Shown here piece after piece: positions 42,196-50,955 of a stretch of DNA of 64,000 nucleotides (positions are counted from its first letter, which is position 1; every line of letters begins with the position of its first letter). The notes below the pieces were generated by a model. The model was not told the origin of the DNA. It was given only the letters and a program-made list of their open reading frames with translations, and did not search any database. This stretch comes from a virus, in the IMG/VR virus record IMGVR_UViG_3300027499_000005, positions 62,001-126,000 of that record. One strand, written 5' to 3'. A program made the position numbers and the translations under genes.

Positions 42196-42224
42196 TTGAC
42201 CGTCTGACTACTGCGCGTTATAAT
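42196..42224 (+). promoter_or_regulatory. Host sigma70-type promoter for the gp47/46 fusion gene
   Basis: TTGACC (42196-42201), a 17-base spacer, and a perfect TATAAT (42219-42224), 23 bases before the GTG start. This is close to the bacterial consensus, lies in a true intergenic gap and is the only such promoter I noticed in the window. It would let unmodified host polymerase express the recombination nuclease early. Confidence 0.75.
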
Positions 42225-42246
42225 AAAATCGTAAGTTGGAGTTCGT

Positions 42247-45200
42247 GTGAGCGTTCGTATTGCCCACATTTCGGATACCCATATCCGAAACTATAAGTAT
42301 CATTTTGAGTATAAGGCTGCATTTCAAGACCTATACTCAAAGCTAAAAGAACAGAAAGTAGACTTTATTGTACATTGCGGTGATATCGCGCATACCAAGA
42401 CGCAGCTATCACCAGAGTTTTTTGAGTTGGCTAGTGATTTCCTCTCTAATCTAGCCGACATTGCACCAACGTATGTGATCCTCGGAAACCACGATGGTAA
42501 TCTAAAAAACTCAAACCGTCAAGATGCGATTACTCCCATCGCTCAGGCATTGGGGCATTTTAATCTTCATCTTCTGAAGAACTCGGGCGAAGTACAACTG
42601 AATGAACTAGTTACGCTGAATGTTCTTTCGGTATTTGATGAAGATAAGTGGGTAAAACCAAGTGATCCATCTAAGATCAACATTGCCCTCTATCACGGTG
42701 CTATTGGTGGAGTCCAGACCGATATTGGTTGGACGATGCAAGGAGGGGATCATGGTATCGATATTTTTAGTGATCACGATTTCGCTTTTCTTGGTGATAT
42801 CCACAAGACCAATCAAATAGTGGATACAGCGGGCCGTGTTCGCTACCCCGGTTCCACTATTCAGCAGAACTTTGGCGAGACAAATGATAAGGGCTACCTG
42901 CTTTGGGATATCCATAGCAAAGACGACTTCGATTGTAACCACGTTCAAGTTACAAATCCAAAGCCATTTGTCACAATCAACCTTACTTCTACCGGCCAGT
43001 TGCCAAAGAACACCGATGTTCCGAATGGTGCTAGAGTAAGATTAGCTTCTGACTACAATCTCACCGTACAGCAGATGAGCCGTGCTGTGGAGTTAGCAAA
43101 GCATAAGTTTAGTCCAGAATCTGTTACCTTTCTGTCCCGTGCGGATAACAAACGAGGCTTGGGTTCTACAGCTATTACAAATGTTCCTAAAGAGAATCTT
43201 CGCGATCCTGCAATCTTGGAGAAGTTCATTCGTGAATATTTAAAGGATTACGAGTGTACCGAAGAAGTTATCCAAAAGGTTCTAGAACTGAACAAGAAGT
43301 ATTCGGCTATTGTCGAAGAGACGGAAGAAGTTGGTCGTAACATCAACTGGCAGATCAAGTCTCTTGAGTGGGATAATCTGTTCAACTATGGTGAGAAGAA
43401 TCGGATTGATTTTGAAAGCCTGTCTGGTATTGTCGGTATTTTCGGTAAGAACTTTTCAGGTAAGTCAAGCATTATCGATTCCTTACTATTCACTATCTTC
43501 AACACAACTTCCAAAAACGAAAGAAAGAACATTAATGTGATTAACCAGCAGAAGCTTTCAGCTTCCTGCTTGGTCAAGATTGCAGTTAATACTGATATCT
43601 TCTCGATTGAAAGAAGTCTTACAAAGTACAAGAAGAAGACAAAAACCGAAGTTGTTGAGGAAGCTAAAGTAGAACTTGACTTCGTAAAGGAATGCACCAT
43701 TTCTGATACCAAGGAATCTATGAATGGAGTTTCGCGTGTTGAAACAGACCATAATATTCGTCGTGTTTTCGGAACAATCGATGACTTCCTAAACACTTCT
43801 ATGTCTAGTCAGCTAGATGGTCTGGCATTTGTGAGGGAAGGAAGCACCAAGAGAAAGGAAATCATTGCAAAGTTCTTGGATCTAGAAATCTTCGAAAAGA
43901 AGTTTAGGTTGGCAAAAGACGATAGCTCTGATCTTAAGGGTGCCTTACGTCGTCTAGAGGGGAGAAACTTTGATTCTGAGATTGCAGTAGCGCATTCCGA
44001 ACTCACTGAAAGTGAGGAGGAACTACAATCCTCCCTAGAGAAGTGCCGGATCTTAGAACAAAGAGTTCTGGAGATAGAAGCTGAGATAAAGGCGGTTGAA
44101 GAGCAAATCAAGGCTTCTTCCACCGAAGTCATCGACGGTGCTGAGCTACGCAACCTTATTTCTAAGTATTCGCTACTAGCCCTTACGACAGAAGGACAGA
44201 TTGCAGAGAATCAGACTAAGATCACTGATAATCTTGCACTATTGGAAAAGATTCATACATTCTTACAGTCTTATGATTACCAAGGACTGATTGTTCGCAG
44301 AGAAAACGTCAAAGCTCTTCAAGAACAGCTAACTACAATCGAAAGGGAAATCAAGCTAGCTTCTAGCAAGACTTCTCTATTAGATGGGATTCCCTGCGGT
44401 ACACAGTTCCCAAAGTGCAAGTTTATTCGTGATGCGACTGAAGCATCTGAATCTATGCAAATGAAGTCCGAACAAGCTACCTCTCTACAAGAAAAGATCG
44501 CAGAGGCAAAGCCAGATTCTATTCAAGCCGATTTGGAAAAGTACACTTCGATTGTGGCTAAGAAGGAACAGCTTCTTGGTGAGATCAAGAATCTAGATTT
44601 CCATGTTGAACGTGGTCAGTTTGAACTGCGAAAAGTTAATGATGATCTGGAATCATTGCGAGAGAAAGAGCTTCTTTATGAACAAACAAAGGAGCAAATC
44701 AAGAATGCTCAAGGTCTATTGGTCACCCTCAATCGCCTTAAGATTGCTCATAAAGATGCTAAGAAGTCTCTAAATGATTGTACTGATCGTTTGACTCTTG
44801 TACACCGCAAGATTGGATCCGCCGAACAGAAGCTAGAAATGCTCACAAATCAGAAAGATGAACTTCACGCACTCAGGACAGAGTTTAGTGCTTATGAACT
44901 GTTCATGCGGTGTATGCATTCGAACGGTATCGCATATGATATTATTAAGAAGCAGCTTCCAATCATCAACGAAGAAATAACCAAGATTCTTTCTAACTTG
45001 ACTGAGTTCAATGTGTTCTTCGAAGAAGAGGGTGATAAGCTAGATATCATGATCAAGCACATTGATCAGGATCCTCGTCCTCTTTCTATGGCTTCCGGTG
45101 CCGAAAAGACTATGGCTGCTATGGCTATCCGATTGGCTTTATTGCAAGTTTCTAATCTTCCAAAGTCGGACATCATGATTCTCGATGAGCCGGGTACCGC

Positions 45201-45363
45201 ATTGGACGAGAACCACTTGCAAACATTCACACAACTATTGGATCTTCTAAAGACTCAGTTCAAAACTATTCTAGTCATCTCCCACTTGGACAGTTTGAAA
45301 GATGTGGTCGATATGACTATAGAAATCGGCAATAAAGACGGTTTTGCTTTCGTAAATCAATGA
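42247..45363 (+). CDS. 47-46: Fused SbcD/gp47-SbcC/gp46 recombination nuclease-ATPase
   Basis: A single 1038-residue polypeptide. Residues 1-about 350 form an Mre11/gp47 metallophosphoesterase: DTH (D10, H12), GD (45-46), GNHD (80-83), H150 and GDIH (183-186). Residues about 370-1038 form a Rad50/gp46 SMC-like ATPase: Walker A GKNFSGKS (400-407), long heptad coiled coil, an apex with C717-x6-C724 that may be a modified zinc hook, signature SMASGAEKT (947-955), Walker B IMILDEP (D980-E981) and H-loop H1013. T4 gp47 (339) and gp46 (560) are separate subunits of the exonuclease that prepares ends for recombination-dependent replication. The start is GTG with GGAG upstream. It has its own sigma70 promoter, unlike its neighbours. 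No frameshift or stop divides the halves. Confidence 0.93.
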   Translation: MSVRIAHISDTHIRNYKYHFEYKAAFQDLYSKLKEQKVDFIVHCGDIAHTKTQLSPEFFELASDFLSNLADIAPTYVILGNHDGNLKNSNRQDAITPIAQALGHFNLHLLKNSGEVQLNELVTLNVLSVFDEDKWVKPSDPSKINIALYHGAIGGVQTDIGWTMQGGDHGIDIFSDHDFAFLGDIHKTNQIVDTAGRVRYPGSTIQQNFGETNDKGYLLWDIHSKDDFDCNHVQVTNPKPFVTINLTSTGQLPKNTDVPNGARVRLASDYNLTVQQMSRAVELAKHKFSPESVTFLSRADNKRGLGSTAITNVPKENLRDPAILEKFIREYLKDYECTEEVIQKVLELNKKYSAIVEETEEVGRNINWQIKSLEWDNLFNYGEKNRIDFESLSGIVGIFGKNFSGKSSIIDSLLFTIFNTTSKNERKNINVINQQKLSASCLVKIAVNTDIFSIERSLTKYKKKTKTEVVEEAKVELDFVKECTISDTKESMNGVSRVETDHNIRRVFGTIDDFLNTSMSSQLDGLAFVREGSTKRKEIIAKFLDLEIFEKKFRLAKDDSSDLKGALRRLEGRNFDSEIAVAHSELTESEEELQSSLEKCRILEQRVLEIEAEIKAVEEQIKASSTEVIDGAELRNLISKYSLLALTTEGQIAENQTKITDNLALLEKIHTFLQSYDYQGLIVRRENVKALQEQLTTIEREIKLASSKTSLLDGIPCGTQFPKCKFIRDATEASESMQMKSEQATSLQEKIAEAKPDSIQADLEKYTSIVAKKEQLLGEIKNLDFHVERGQFELRKVNDDLESLREKELLYEQTKEQIKNAQGLLVTLNRLKIAHKDAKKSLNDCTDRLTLVHRKIGSAEQKLEMLTNQKDELHALRTEFSAYELFMRCMHSNGIAYDIIKKQLPIINEEITKILSNLTEFNVFFEEEGDKLDIMIKHIDQDPRPLSMASGAEKTMAAMAIRLALLQVSNLPKSDIMILDEPGTALDENHLQTFTQLLDLLKTQFKTILVISHLDSLKDVVDMTIEIGNKDGFAFVNQ

Positions 45364-45371
45364 CTATTTAT
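45364..45371 (+). promoter_or_regulatory. Late-promoter-like element CTATTTAT
   Basis: Exact copy starting immediately after the fusion gene's stop and ending 15 bases before the ATG at 45387. It would restart late transcription for the membrane-protein and packaging genes. Confidence 0.5.
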
Positions 45372-45386
45372 ATTAGAGGTGTGAAT

Positions 45387-45596
45387 ATGGTACAAAAAGC
45401 ATTTATTGATTGGGGTCTGAACAAGCTAGTATCTAGAAAGCTATTGGTTTGGACCACCGCAACCGTCTTAGCCGGTATCGGCTTTCTTTCTAGCTCTGAT
45501 TGGGTTCTAATCAGCGGCCTTTACATAGGGACACAAAGTGTTATCGATTCTATCGTCAAGCTACGCGGCGGTCGTTCAACTTCTGAAGAAGTTTGA
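45387..45596 (+). CDS. Small two-helix membrane protein, holin candidate
   Basis: 69 residues from the ATG at 45387 (GAGGTG upstream); an in-frame upstream ATG at 45360 overlaps the previous stop and lacks a site. Two hydrophobic helices (LLVWTTATVLAGIGFL and WVLISGLYIGTQSVIDSIV) are separated by a short SSSD turn, with a short charged C-terminus. This is the shape of a class II holin. It is followed by two more membrane proteins with overlapping ends, resembling a lysis cassette. No sequence family recognised, so the function is inference from topology and context. Confidence 0.5.
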   Translation: MVQKAFIDWGLNKLVSRKLLVWTTATVLAGIGFLSSSDWVLISGLYIGTQSVIDSIVKLRGGRSTSEEV

Positions 45597-45975
45597 TTTC
45601 AAGTACTTTCTAGGCTTGATAATCAGATATTGGCGTGAACTTCTTATAATCGGATTGATTATAGGATTTTCTATTGCCATTAAGAACCAAAGAAGTTATA
45701 ATAATGAAATGTATCAAGAGCTAATCAAGATACAGGGTGAAGAGATTGATAAGCTTCAAGAAGTTCATAAAGAAGAAATCAAGAAGCGAGAAGAAGCTAT
45801 TGTCAAATATCAAGCTCAAATAACAAAGATTGAAAAAGACTATCAGAAGAAACTCAAAGATCTTTCCAAAAAGAAGGATAAGAGAGTAAAGGAGATAGTC
45901 AAGAAAAGAACCGACAAGCCAGAAGAAGTAGCTTCTATGATTACAAACACATTTGGATTTGAACATGTGGAATAA
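45538..45975 (+). CDS. Membrane-anchored coiled-coil protein, i-spanin-like
   Basis: Up to 145 residues from a GTG at 45538 with AGGG 7 bases upstream; the true start is uncertain because it lies within the previous gene and other alternative codons exist downstream. One membrane helix (LLIIGLIIGFSIAIK, about residues 35-50) is followed by a nearly continuous Lys/Glu-rich coiled coil. This is the architecture of inner-membrane spanins such as Rz. The end overlaps the following exported protein's start, as spanin gene pairs often do. Function inferred. Confidence 0.5.
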   Translation: MLSILSSSYAAVVQLLKKFDFKYFLGLIIRYWRELLIIGLIIGFSIAIKNQRSYNNEMYQELIKIQGEEIDKLQEVHKEEIKKREEAIVKYQAQITKIEKDYQKKLKDLSKKKDKRVKEIVKKRTDKPEEVASMITNTFGFEHVE

Positions 45976-46420
45976 GATTGTCTTTGTCTTAATACTATTA
46001 CTACTATCCGCCAATGCACATGGCGAAGAACAAAAGGGGAAGTTTGTCCTCGTACCAAAAGATGGAAGAGTTCCATTTCAAGCAACATGCTTTGATGACT
46101 TAGCGACTGCTATCCTTATCTCTGAAAAGGAAAACAGGGAACAACAATACGACCTAGAGTTAGAAAGACAGACTGCCTTGTTAAAGACAGAGTGTGATAA
46201 GAGAGCAGAACTCGATAAGATCTCTGCTGATGCAGAACGAGATAAGCTGCTTGTACAGCTAACCTCTAAGCAAGAACAGATTGATGTCCTAAATAAGAAG
46301 CTATCCAAGATAGAACGCACCGATATTCCAGCCTTGATTGTAGCTGGCGTCTTAGGCGGTATCATCGTTGGTGGTGGTACAGCTATCGGTATTAACATGG
46401 CTGTGAATAAACAACAATGA
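45965..46420 (+). CDS. Exported coiled-coil protein with C-terminal membrane helix, spanin-like partner
   Basis: 151 residues from the ATG at 45965; an in-frame TTG at 45953 is possible. A clear signal peptide (MWNKIVFVLILLLLSANAHG, then EE) precedes a domain with two cysteines and a coiled coil (about residues 55-120). A Gly-rich membrane helix (IPALIVAGVLGGIIVGGGTAIGI) lies at the end. There is no lipobox, so it is not a classical o-spanin. An exported coiled coil anchored at its C-terminus could act with the preceding protein across the periplasm. Ends in an ATGA overlap with the next gene. Role inferred from topology. Confidence 0.5.
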   Translation: MWNKIVFVLILLLLSANAHGEEQKGKFVLVPKDGRVPFQATCFDDLATAILISEKENREQQYDLELERQTALLKTECDKRAELDKISADAERDKLLVQLTSKQEQIDVLNKKLSKIERTDIPALIVAGVLGGIIVGGGTAIGINMAVNKQQ

Positions 46421-46824
46421 GTAATCAACCAAAGCTAGATTGGAATGAGATAGCTCGTTACGAACAAGCAATAGGAAAGAAGTACGGTCAAGAGGCCGTA
46501 GATAACCTTCGAGCCTATTGGAACGACGAGAAAGAGGAAGTTTATCTAGAACAGCTAAAGCTTCTCAAAGAGAAAGACCAGTATACTTGGGACAAAGAGC
46601 GAAAAGTCTTTGCTGACGGGTTTTTTATAACCGAAAAACTACTTACTAGAGAAAGTTCTTTTATCCCTTGCCCAATCTGTAGTAAAGCAGAGAATAACGC
46701 CAAAGACGACTTCTGTATTAAGAAGTACGATTGTTGTTATACTTGCTATGTACAGTGGGTAGAAGATAGAGAAGAAAGATGGAAATCTGGGTGGAGGCCC
46801 AATAAAAATGGCAACAATACTTGA
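46417..46824 (+). CDS. Small cysteine-rich (zinc-binding) protein upstream of terminase
   Basis: 135 residues; start in an ATGA overlap. The N-terminal 80 residues are helical and acidic. The C-terminal half has CPICSKAENN then CIKKYDCCYTCY, giving a C-x2-C...C-x2-C site suited to one zinc ion, followed by an aromatic/basic segment (WVEDREERWKSGWRPN). T4 gp16 is the small terminase and lies upstream of gp17, but this protein does not resemble it. A DNA-binding packaging accessory is possible; function unknown. Confidence 0.5.
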   Translation: MSNQPKLDWNEIARYEQAIGKKYGQEAVDNLRAYWNDEKEEVYLEQLKLLKEKDQYTWDKERKVFADGFFITEKLLTRESSFIPCPICSKAENNAKDDFCIKKYDCCYTCYVQWVEDREERWKSGWRPNKNGNNT

Positions 46825-47350
46825 AGTAGTACAGACAATATCACAAATCGTCGCTGAGCAAGGTTACGATGGGGCCAGAAATAGAAAGGGCGAACCCGTC
46901 AAGATTGGGCTAAAGCGCGAGGAAGGAAATCCCTTGCTCGATAAGAGAGTAATGGATGGGTTTGGCGTGCAGTTCAATGGTGATCAACTAATCATCAAAT
47001 ATCACTCTGAGATTCTATTAGAGGATATCTATAAGGGTAACCTAGAGTCTGAGGTCGAACAAAGAATCCAAGATGTTGCTAACTTTATTAAGAAAGAATA
47101 TAGTGGCTACTCAAAGGCCAAAGGTTCTCTTTCTCTAACTCCAGTCGATGAAGTCAAGGTTCGTGCCGAAAACACTTCCCGTATTCGCTATTGGGTTACA
47201 GCACATAGGGCCTACAAGATCGGTGGGGCACAAGGCACCGATCCAGTAAAGGGCGAGAGCAAAGATTCAGTCGATGCAAAGTTCCGCTCCTTCTTAGAAC
47301 AAGGAGGCTTAGGGACTCGTCCGAAGAATGATACAAGACGAGACTCATGA
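46808..47350 (+). CDS. Hypothetical protein preceding the large terminase
   Basis: 180 residues; the start overlaps the preceding gene by 17 bases and the end overlaps the terminase start (ATGA). It contains a central compact alpha/beta segment (VMDGFGVQFNGDQLIIKYHSE, VEQRIQDVANFIKKEY) and an Arg/Lys-rich C-terminus. Position suits a small terminase or packaging adaptor, but no helix-turn-helix is evident. I cannot name a family. Confidence 0.5.
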   Translation: MATILEVVQTISQIVAEQGYDGARNRKGEPVKIGLKREEGNPLLDKRVMDGFGVQFNGDQLIIKYHSEILLEDIYKGNLESEVEQRIQDVANFIKKEYSGYSKAKGSLSLTPVDEVKVRAENTSRIRYWVTAHRAYKIGGAQGTDPVKGESKDSVDAKFRSFLEQGGLGTRPKNDTRRDS

Positions 47351-48933
47351 GCGCAACTCTTACAAAGCAGGAAACATTAAAAGAAATAGTCAAGTCCGGT
47401 AAAGATGCAGTCTATTTCATAAACAGCTATTGTAAGATCTCCCATCCCCAAAAGGGTCTTATTCCGTTTAACCTCTACGATTTCCAAAAAGAGGCTATTC
47501 AAGACTTTACTGATTATCGATTTAACATTGTATTAAAAGCCAGACAGTTAGGTTTCTCGACGGTTACCGCAGCCTACATTGCTTGGCTTTTGTTATTTCA
47601 TAGAGATAAAAACGTTCTAGTAGTTGCTACCAAGTTTACTGTTGCTGCTAACTTGGTCAAGAAAGTAAAGAACATCATGCAGAATCTTCCCAAGTGGTTG
47701 AGGATTTCTGATATTAAAGCTGACAACAGAAGCTCATTTGAACTCACGAATGGTTCTCAAGTAAAGGCTTCTTCTACGTCTGGCGATGCCGGTCGTTCAG
47801 AAGCTTTGTCATTGCTTGTTATTGACGAGGCTGCATTCGTTGAAGGTCTAGATGAGCTATGGACCGGTCTATACCCTACCTTGTCAACTGGTGGTCGTTG
47901 TATCGCCTTGTCAAGCCCCAATGGTGTTGGAAACTGGTTTCACAAAACCTATTCCGAAGCCGAGATAGGAAAGAATGATTTCCATCCAATCAATCTACCT
48001 TGGAATGTACATCCAGACAGAGATCAGGCTTGGTTCGAAAAAGAAACAAGAAACATGTCTGCTAGACAGATTGCTCAGGAGTTAGAATGTTCATTCAACT
48101 CTTCGGGCGAAACTGTCATTTCATCCGAACAACTAGCTAGGATTGATTCTGAAATCCGTGAGCCAGTATACCGTACAGGCTTTGACAGAAACCTATGGAT
48201 GTGGGAACAGTACGATTCTACTGCCACTTATTTGCTGGTGGCAGACGTTGCTCGCGGCGACGGCGCCGACAACTCAGTATTCCACTTAACAAAACTAGAA
48301 ACTATGGAAGTTATTGGTGAGTACCAAGGAAAGCCAACTCTCGGAGATTTTGCTTATCTCCTGTACAATACGGGTAGAGAGTTCGGCAACTGTTTATTAG
48401 TTGTAGAAAATAACTCTTTAGGCATTTCTGTACTTGAAAAGCTAAAGGAAATGGGTTATCCTAACATATACTACTCTGCTAAAGGAACACATGATTTCGT
48501 TGACTCCAGCGAAACGTTTGATTCCGATAGAGTAATAGCAGGATTTACTACCTCGTCTAAGACAAGACCTTTGATTGTAGCCAAGCTAGAAGAGTTCATT
48601 AGAAACAAATCTATCAAGACGTATTCCTCTAGATTGGCTGCTGAGTTTAAAACATTCATCTGGAATGATAATCGTGCCCAAGCGATGAGATCATATCACG
48701 ACGATCTAGTTATGTCACTAGCGATTAGCTGCTGGGTCAAGGATACAGCACTAACAGTAAATCAAAGAGAAATAGAGTATAAAAAAGCAATCGTAGATTC
48801 TATGTATTCCGCAAATAGCGTCTTTGTTACATCCATCCCCGGTATGAAGGGACATAATGTAAGTGGATTTAAGCAAAGCACTTGGGACAGAGCGTTGGAA
48901 CAGAGAAGCTTCAGTTGGTTACTAAAGGGATAG
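47347..48933 (+). CDS. 17: Terminase large subunit (gp17-like packaging ATPase/nuclease)
   Basis: 528 residues (T4 gp17: 610). ATPase half: deviant Walker A LKARQLGFST (Lys64-Thr72), Walker B LLVIDEAAF (D160-E161), and the coupling motif LSSPNG. Nuclease half (RNase H fold): VADVARGDGADNS (D300), VVENNS (E354) and YHDDLVMSLA (D452/D453). It cuts concatemeric DNA and drives it through the portal. The Walker Lys is at the start of the loop instead of before Ser/Thr, as in lambda gpA-type terminases. It is followed 3 bases later by the portal gene. Confidence 0.93.
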   Translation: MSATLTKQETLKEIVKSGKDAVYFINSYCKISHPQKGLIPFNLYDFQKEAIQDFTDYRFNIVLKARQLGFSTVTAAYIAWLLLFHRDKNVLVVATKFTVAANLVKKVKNIMQNLPKWLRISDIKADNRSSFELTNGSQVKASSTSGDAGRSEALSLLVIDEAAFVEGLDELWTGLYPTLSTGGRCIALSSPNGVGNWFHKTYSEAEIGKNDFHPINLPWNVHPDRDQAWFEKETRNMSARQIAQELECSFNSSGETVISSEQLARIDSEIREPVYRTGFDRNLWMWEQYDSTATYLLVADVARGDGADNSVFHLTKLETMEVIGEYQGKPTLGDFAYLLYNTGREFGNCLLVVENNSLGISVLEKLKEMGYPNIYYSAKGTHDFVDSSETFDSDRVIAGFTTSSKTRPLIVAKLEEFIRNKSIKTYSSRLAAEFKTFIWNDNRAQAMRSYHDDLVMSLAISCWVKDTALTVNQREIEYKKAIVDSMYSANSVFVTSIPGMKGHNVSGFKQSTWDRALEQRSFSWLLKG

Positions 48934-48936
48934 AAA

Positions 48937-50955
48937 ATGGCAAAGCAAGATAAAAACCCAAGAGATCCGGGATCTGAACTGTTCCAGAGATTAACAAGAT
49001 TATTCTCTGGTCCTCTCGTAAACTATCGTACACAATCGACTAGAAGATTGCGTCGTTCCTTGATGGACAAGTACGCATCGCAGTTCCGATCAGCTTCGGG
49101 ACAGCAGTTTAAGCGTTCACAACTATACGCATTCTCAAATATGCAGAATGCCATTATGATCAACCATAACCGCTCAGAGCGTTATGTCGATTTTGACCAA
49201 ATGGAATACACGCCTGAGATTGCATCTGCACTCGATATCTACGCAGATGAAATGACAACGCACTCTGCTCTGCAACCAATGTTGAATATTAAATGCCGTA
49301 ATGAAGAAATCAAAGGTGTACTTCATACTCTTTATCACAATGTGCTAAACGCTAACTTCAATCTTTTTGGTTGGTGTCGTACAATGTGCAAGTATGGTGA
49401 TTTCTTCCTTTACCTTGATATTGACGATGCACAAGGTATTACAAGCGCAATCGGTTTGCCTCCACAAGAAGTGGAAAGACTAGAAGGCGAAGACAAAACA
49501 AATCCAAACTACGTTCAGTTCCAGTGGAACTCTGCTGGTATGACGTTTGAAAACTGGCAGGTTGCACATTTCCGTATTCTTGGAAATGATAAGTATGCTC
49601 CTTATGGTACATCAGTTCTAGAAGCTGCTCGTCGTATTTGGCGTCAACTAACACTTCTTGAAGATGCTATGATGGCTTACCGCATCGTTCGCGCTCCAGA
49701 GCGTCGTGTATTTAAGATTGACGTTGGTGGTATTCCTCCAAACGAAGTAGAACAATACGTTCAGAAGGTCATTACCTCAATGAAGCGTAACACTATCTTG
49801 GACGATACAACAGGCCGCGTCGATCTTCGTTACAATCCACTTTCGGTAGAAGAGGATTACTACATCCCTGTTCGTGGTGGCTCAGCAACAGAAATCACTT
49901 CTTTGGCTGGTGGTACATTTACAGGTGACATTGATGACGTTAAATATCTTCGCGACAAGTTGTTCTCTGCCCTTAAGATTCCAGCTTCTTACATCTCAAG
50001 AGCAGAAGGAGCAGAAGAAGATAAGACTACTCTAGCTCAAAAAGACATTCGCTTTGCTAGAACAATCCAAAGACTACAAAGGATTGTCGTATCAGAACTA
50101 GAAAAGATTGGTATTATCCATCTTTATACTATTGGCTATAGAGGGGATGATCTACTCAACTTCTCTCTTAGCCTAAATAATCCATCCAAGATCGCAGAAA
50201 TGCAAGAGCTAGAACACTGGTCAAGCAAGTTTGACGTTGCTAGCAAAGCAACCGAAGGCTACTTCTCACGCCGTTGGATTGCTGAGAAGCTATTCAATAT
50301 GTCAGAAGAAGAGTTCCTTCGCAATCAACGCGAGATCTTCTATGACCGTAAGTTCGACGCACAGATTAACGCTGTCGCTGAGAAGATGCAAGAAGAAGCT
50401 GCTGGTATTGGCGGTGGCCTCGGTGCTGGTCTTGGAGGCGAGCTTGGTGGAGAGGCCGGTGGTGGTCTTGGAGATTTGGGAGCAGAAGCTGAAGCTGGTG
50501 CTGAAGAGGCCGCTCCTGAAGCTGCCGCAGAAGCCCCCGCACCTGAAGAAGCTGGTGCCGAAGAACCTCTTCTCGCTGCTCCCGGTGGTGCCCCCGGCGG
50601 GGAAGCCCCATTACAGGAAGACGAAGAAGGGGCCTATAGAGTCGGCCTCCACGGGCGTAAAGAATACCTCCGTCGTGGACCAAGTGGAAAAACTTACTAC
50701 TACGGCCAGAAACCGGGGGGTAGAAATAAAGGTTCTGTCGCAAGAAAGAAGAATCTTACATCAGTAGCATTCCCAGAGGCAGCTTTGGGAGGTACAGCAA
50801 GAACTAGGACTCCCGGCAGTAAAGAACTGTCTGGTTTAGTCTCTGGTAAAATCTACGAAAGCTCGGCAACTACTTATCTTGAAGAAGAAGCTGAGATCTT
50901 CCGAACCCAAAAAGAAGTCAATCGTCTATTAGAATCATTGGAGAAAAAGAAATGA
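48937..50955 (+). CDS. 20: Portal protein (gp20-like) with extended low-complexity C-terminus
   Basis: 672 residues (T4 gp20: 524). The core has gp20 hallmarks: RSERYVDFDQMEYTPEIASALDIYADEM (about residues 73-102), the wing/clip segment PERRVFKIDVGGIPPNEVEQYVQKV, and SYISRAEGAEEDKTTLAQKDIRFARTIQRLQR. It forms the dodecameric DNA gateway at one capsid vertex. Residues about 490-560 are an unusual Gly/Ala/Glu/Pro-rich insertion, followed by a KTYYYGQKPGGRNKG basic patch that T4 gp20 does not have. The end overlaps the next gene (ATGA). Confidence 0.92.
   Translation: MAKQDKNPRDPGSELFQRLTRLFSGPLVNYRTQSTRRLRRSLMDKYASQFRSASGQQFKRSQLYAFSNMQNAIMINHNRSERYVDFDQMEYTPEIASALDIYADEMTTHSALQPMLNIKCRNEEIKGVLHTLYHNVLNANFNLFGWCRTMCKYGDFFLYLDIDDAQGITSAIGLPPQEVERLEGEDKTNPNYVQFQWNSAGMTFENWQVAHFRILGNDKYAPYGTSVLEAARRIWRQLTLLEDAMMAYRIVRAPERRVFKIDVGGIPPNEVEQYVQKVITSMKRNTILDDTTGRVDLRYNPLSVEEDYYIPVRGGSATEITSLAGGTFTGDIDDVKYLRDKLFSALKIPASYISRAEGAEEDKTTLAQKDIRFARTIQRLQRIVVSELEKIGIIHLYTIGYRGDDLLNFSLSLNNPSKIAEMQELEHWSSKFDVASKATEGYFSRRWIAEKLFNMSEEEFLRNQREIFYDRKFDAQINAVAEKMQEEAAGIGGGLGAGLGGELGGEAGGGLGDLGAEAEAGAEEAAPEAAAEAPAPEEAGAEEPLLAAPGGAPGGEAPLQEDEEGAYRVGLHGRKEYLRRGPSGKTYYYGQKPGGRNKGSVARKKNLTSVAFPEAALGGTARTRTPGSKELSGLVSGKIYESSATTYLEEEAEIFRTQKEVNRLLESLEKKK

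Noticed and set aside
42191-42224. TTGACT at 42191 as the -35 box
   Set aside because: It would give a 22-base spacer. TTGACC at 42196 gives the standard 17 bases and was preferred.
50231-50767. 178-residue + strand frame inside the portal gene
   Set aside because: It is an alternate-frame shadow produced by the GC-rich low-complexity segment, with no ribosome-binding site or family pattern.
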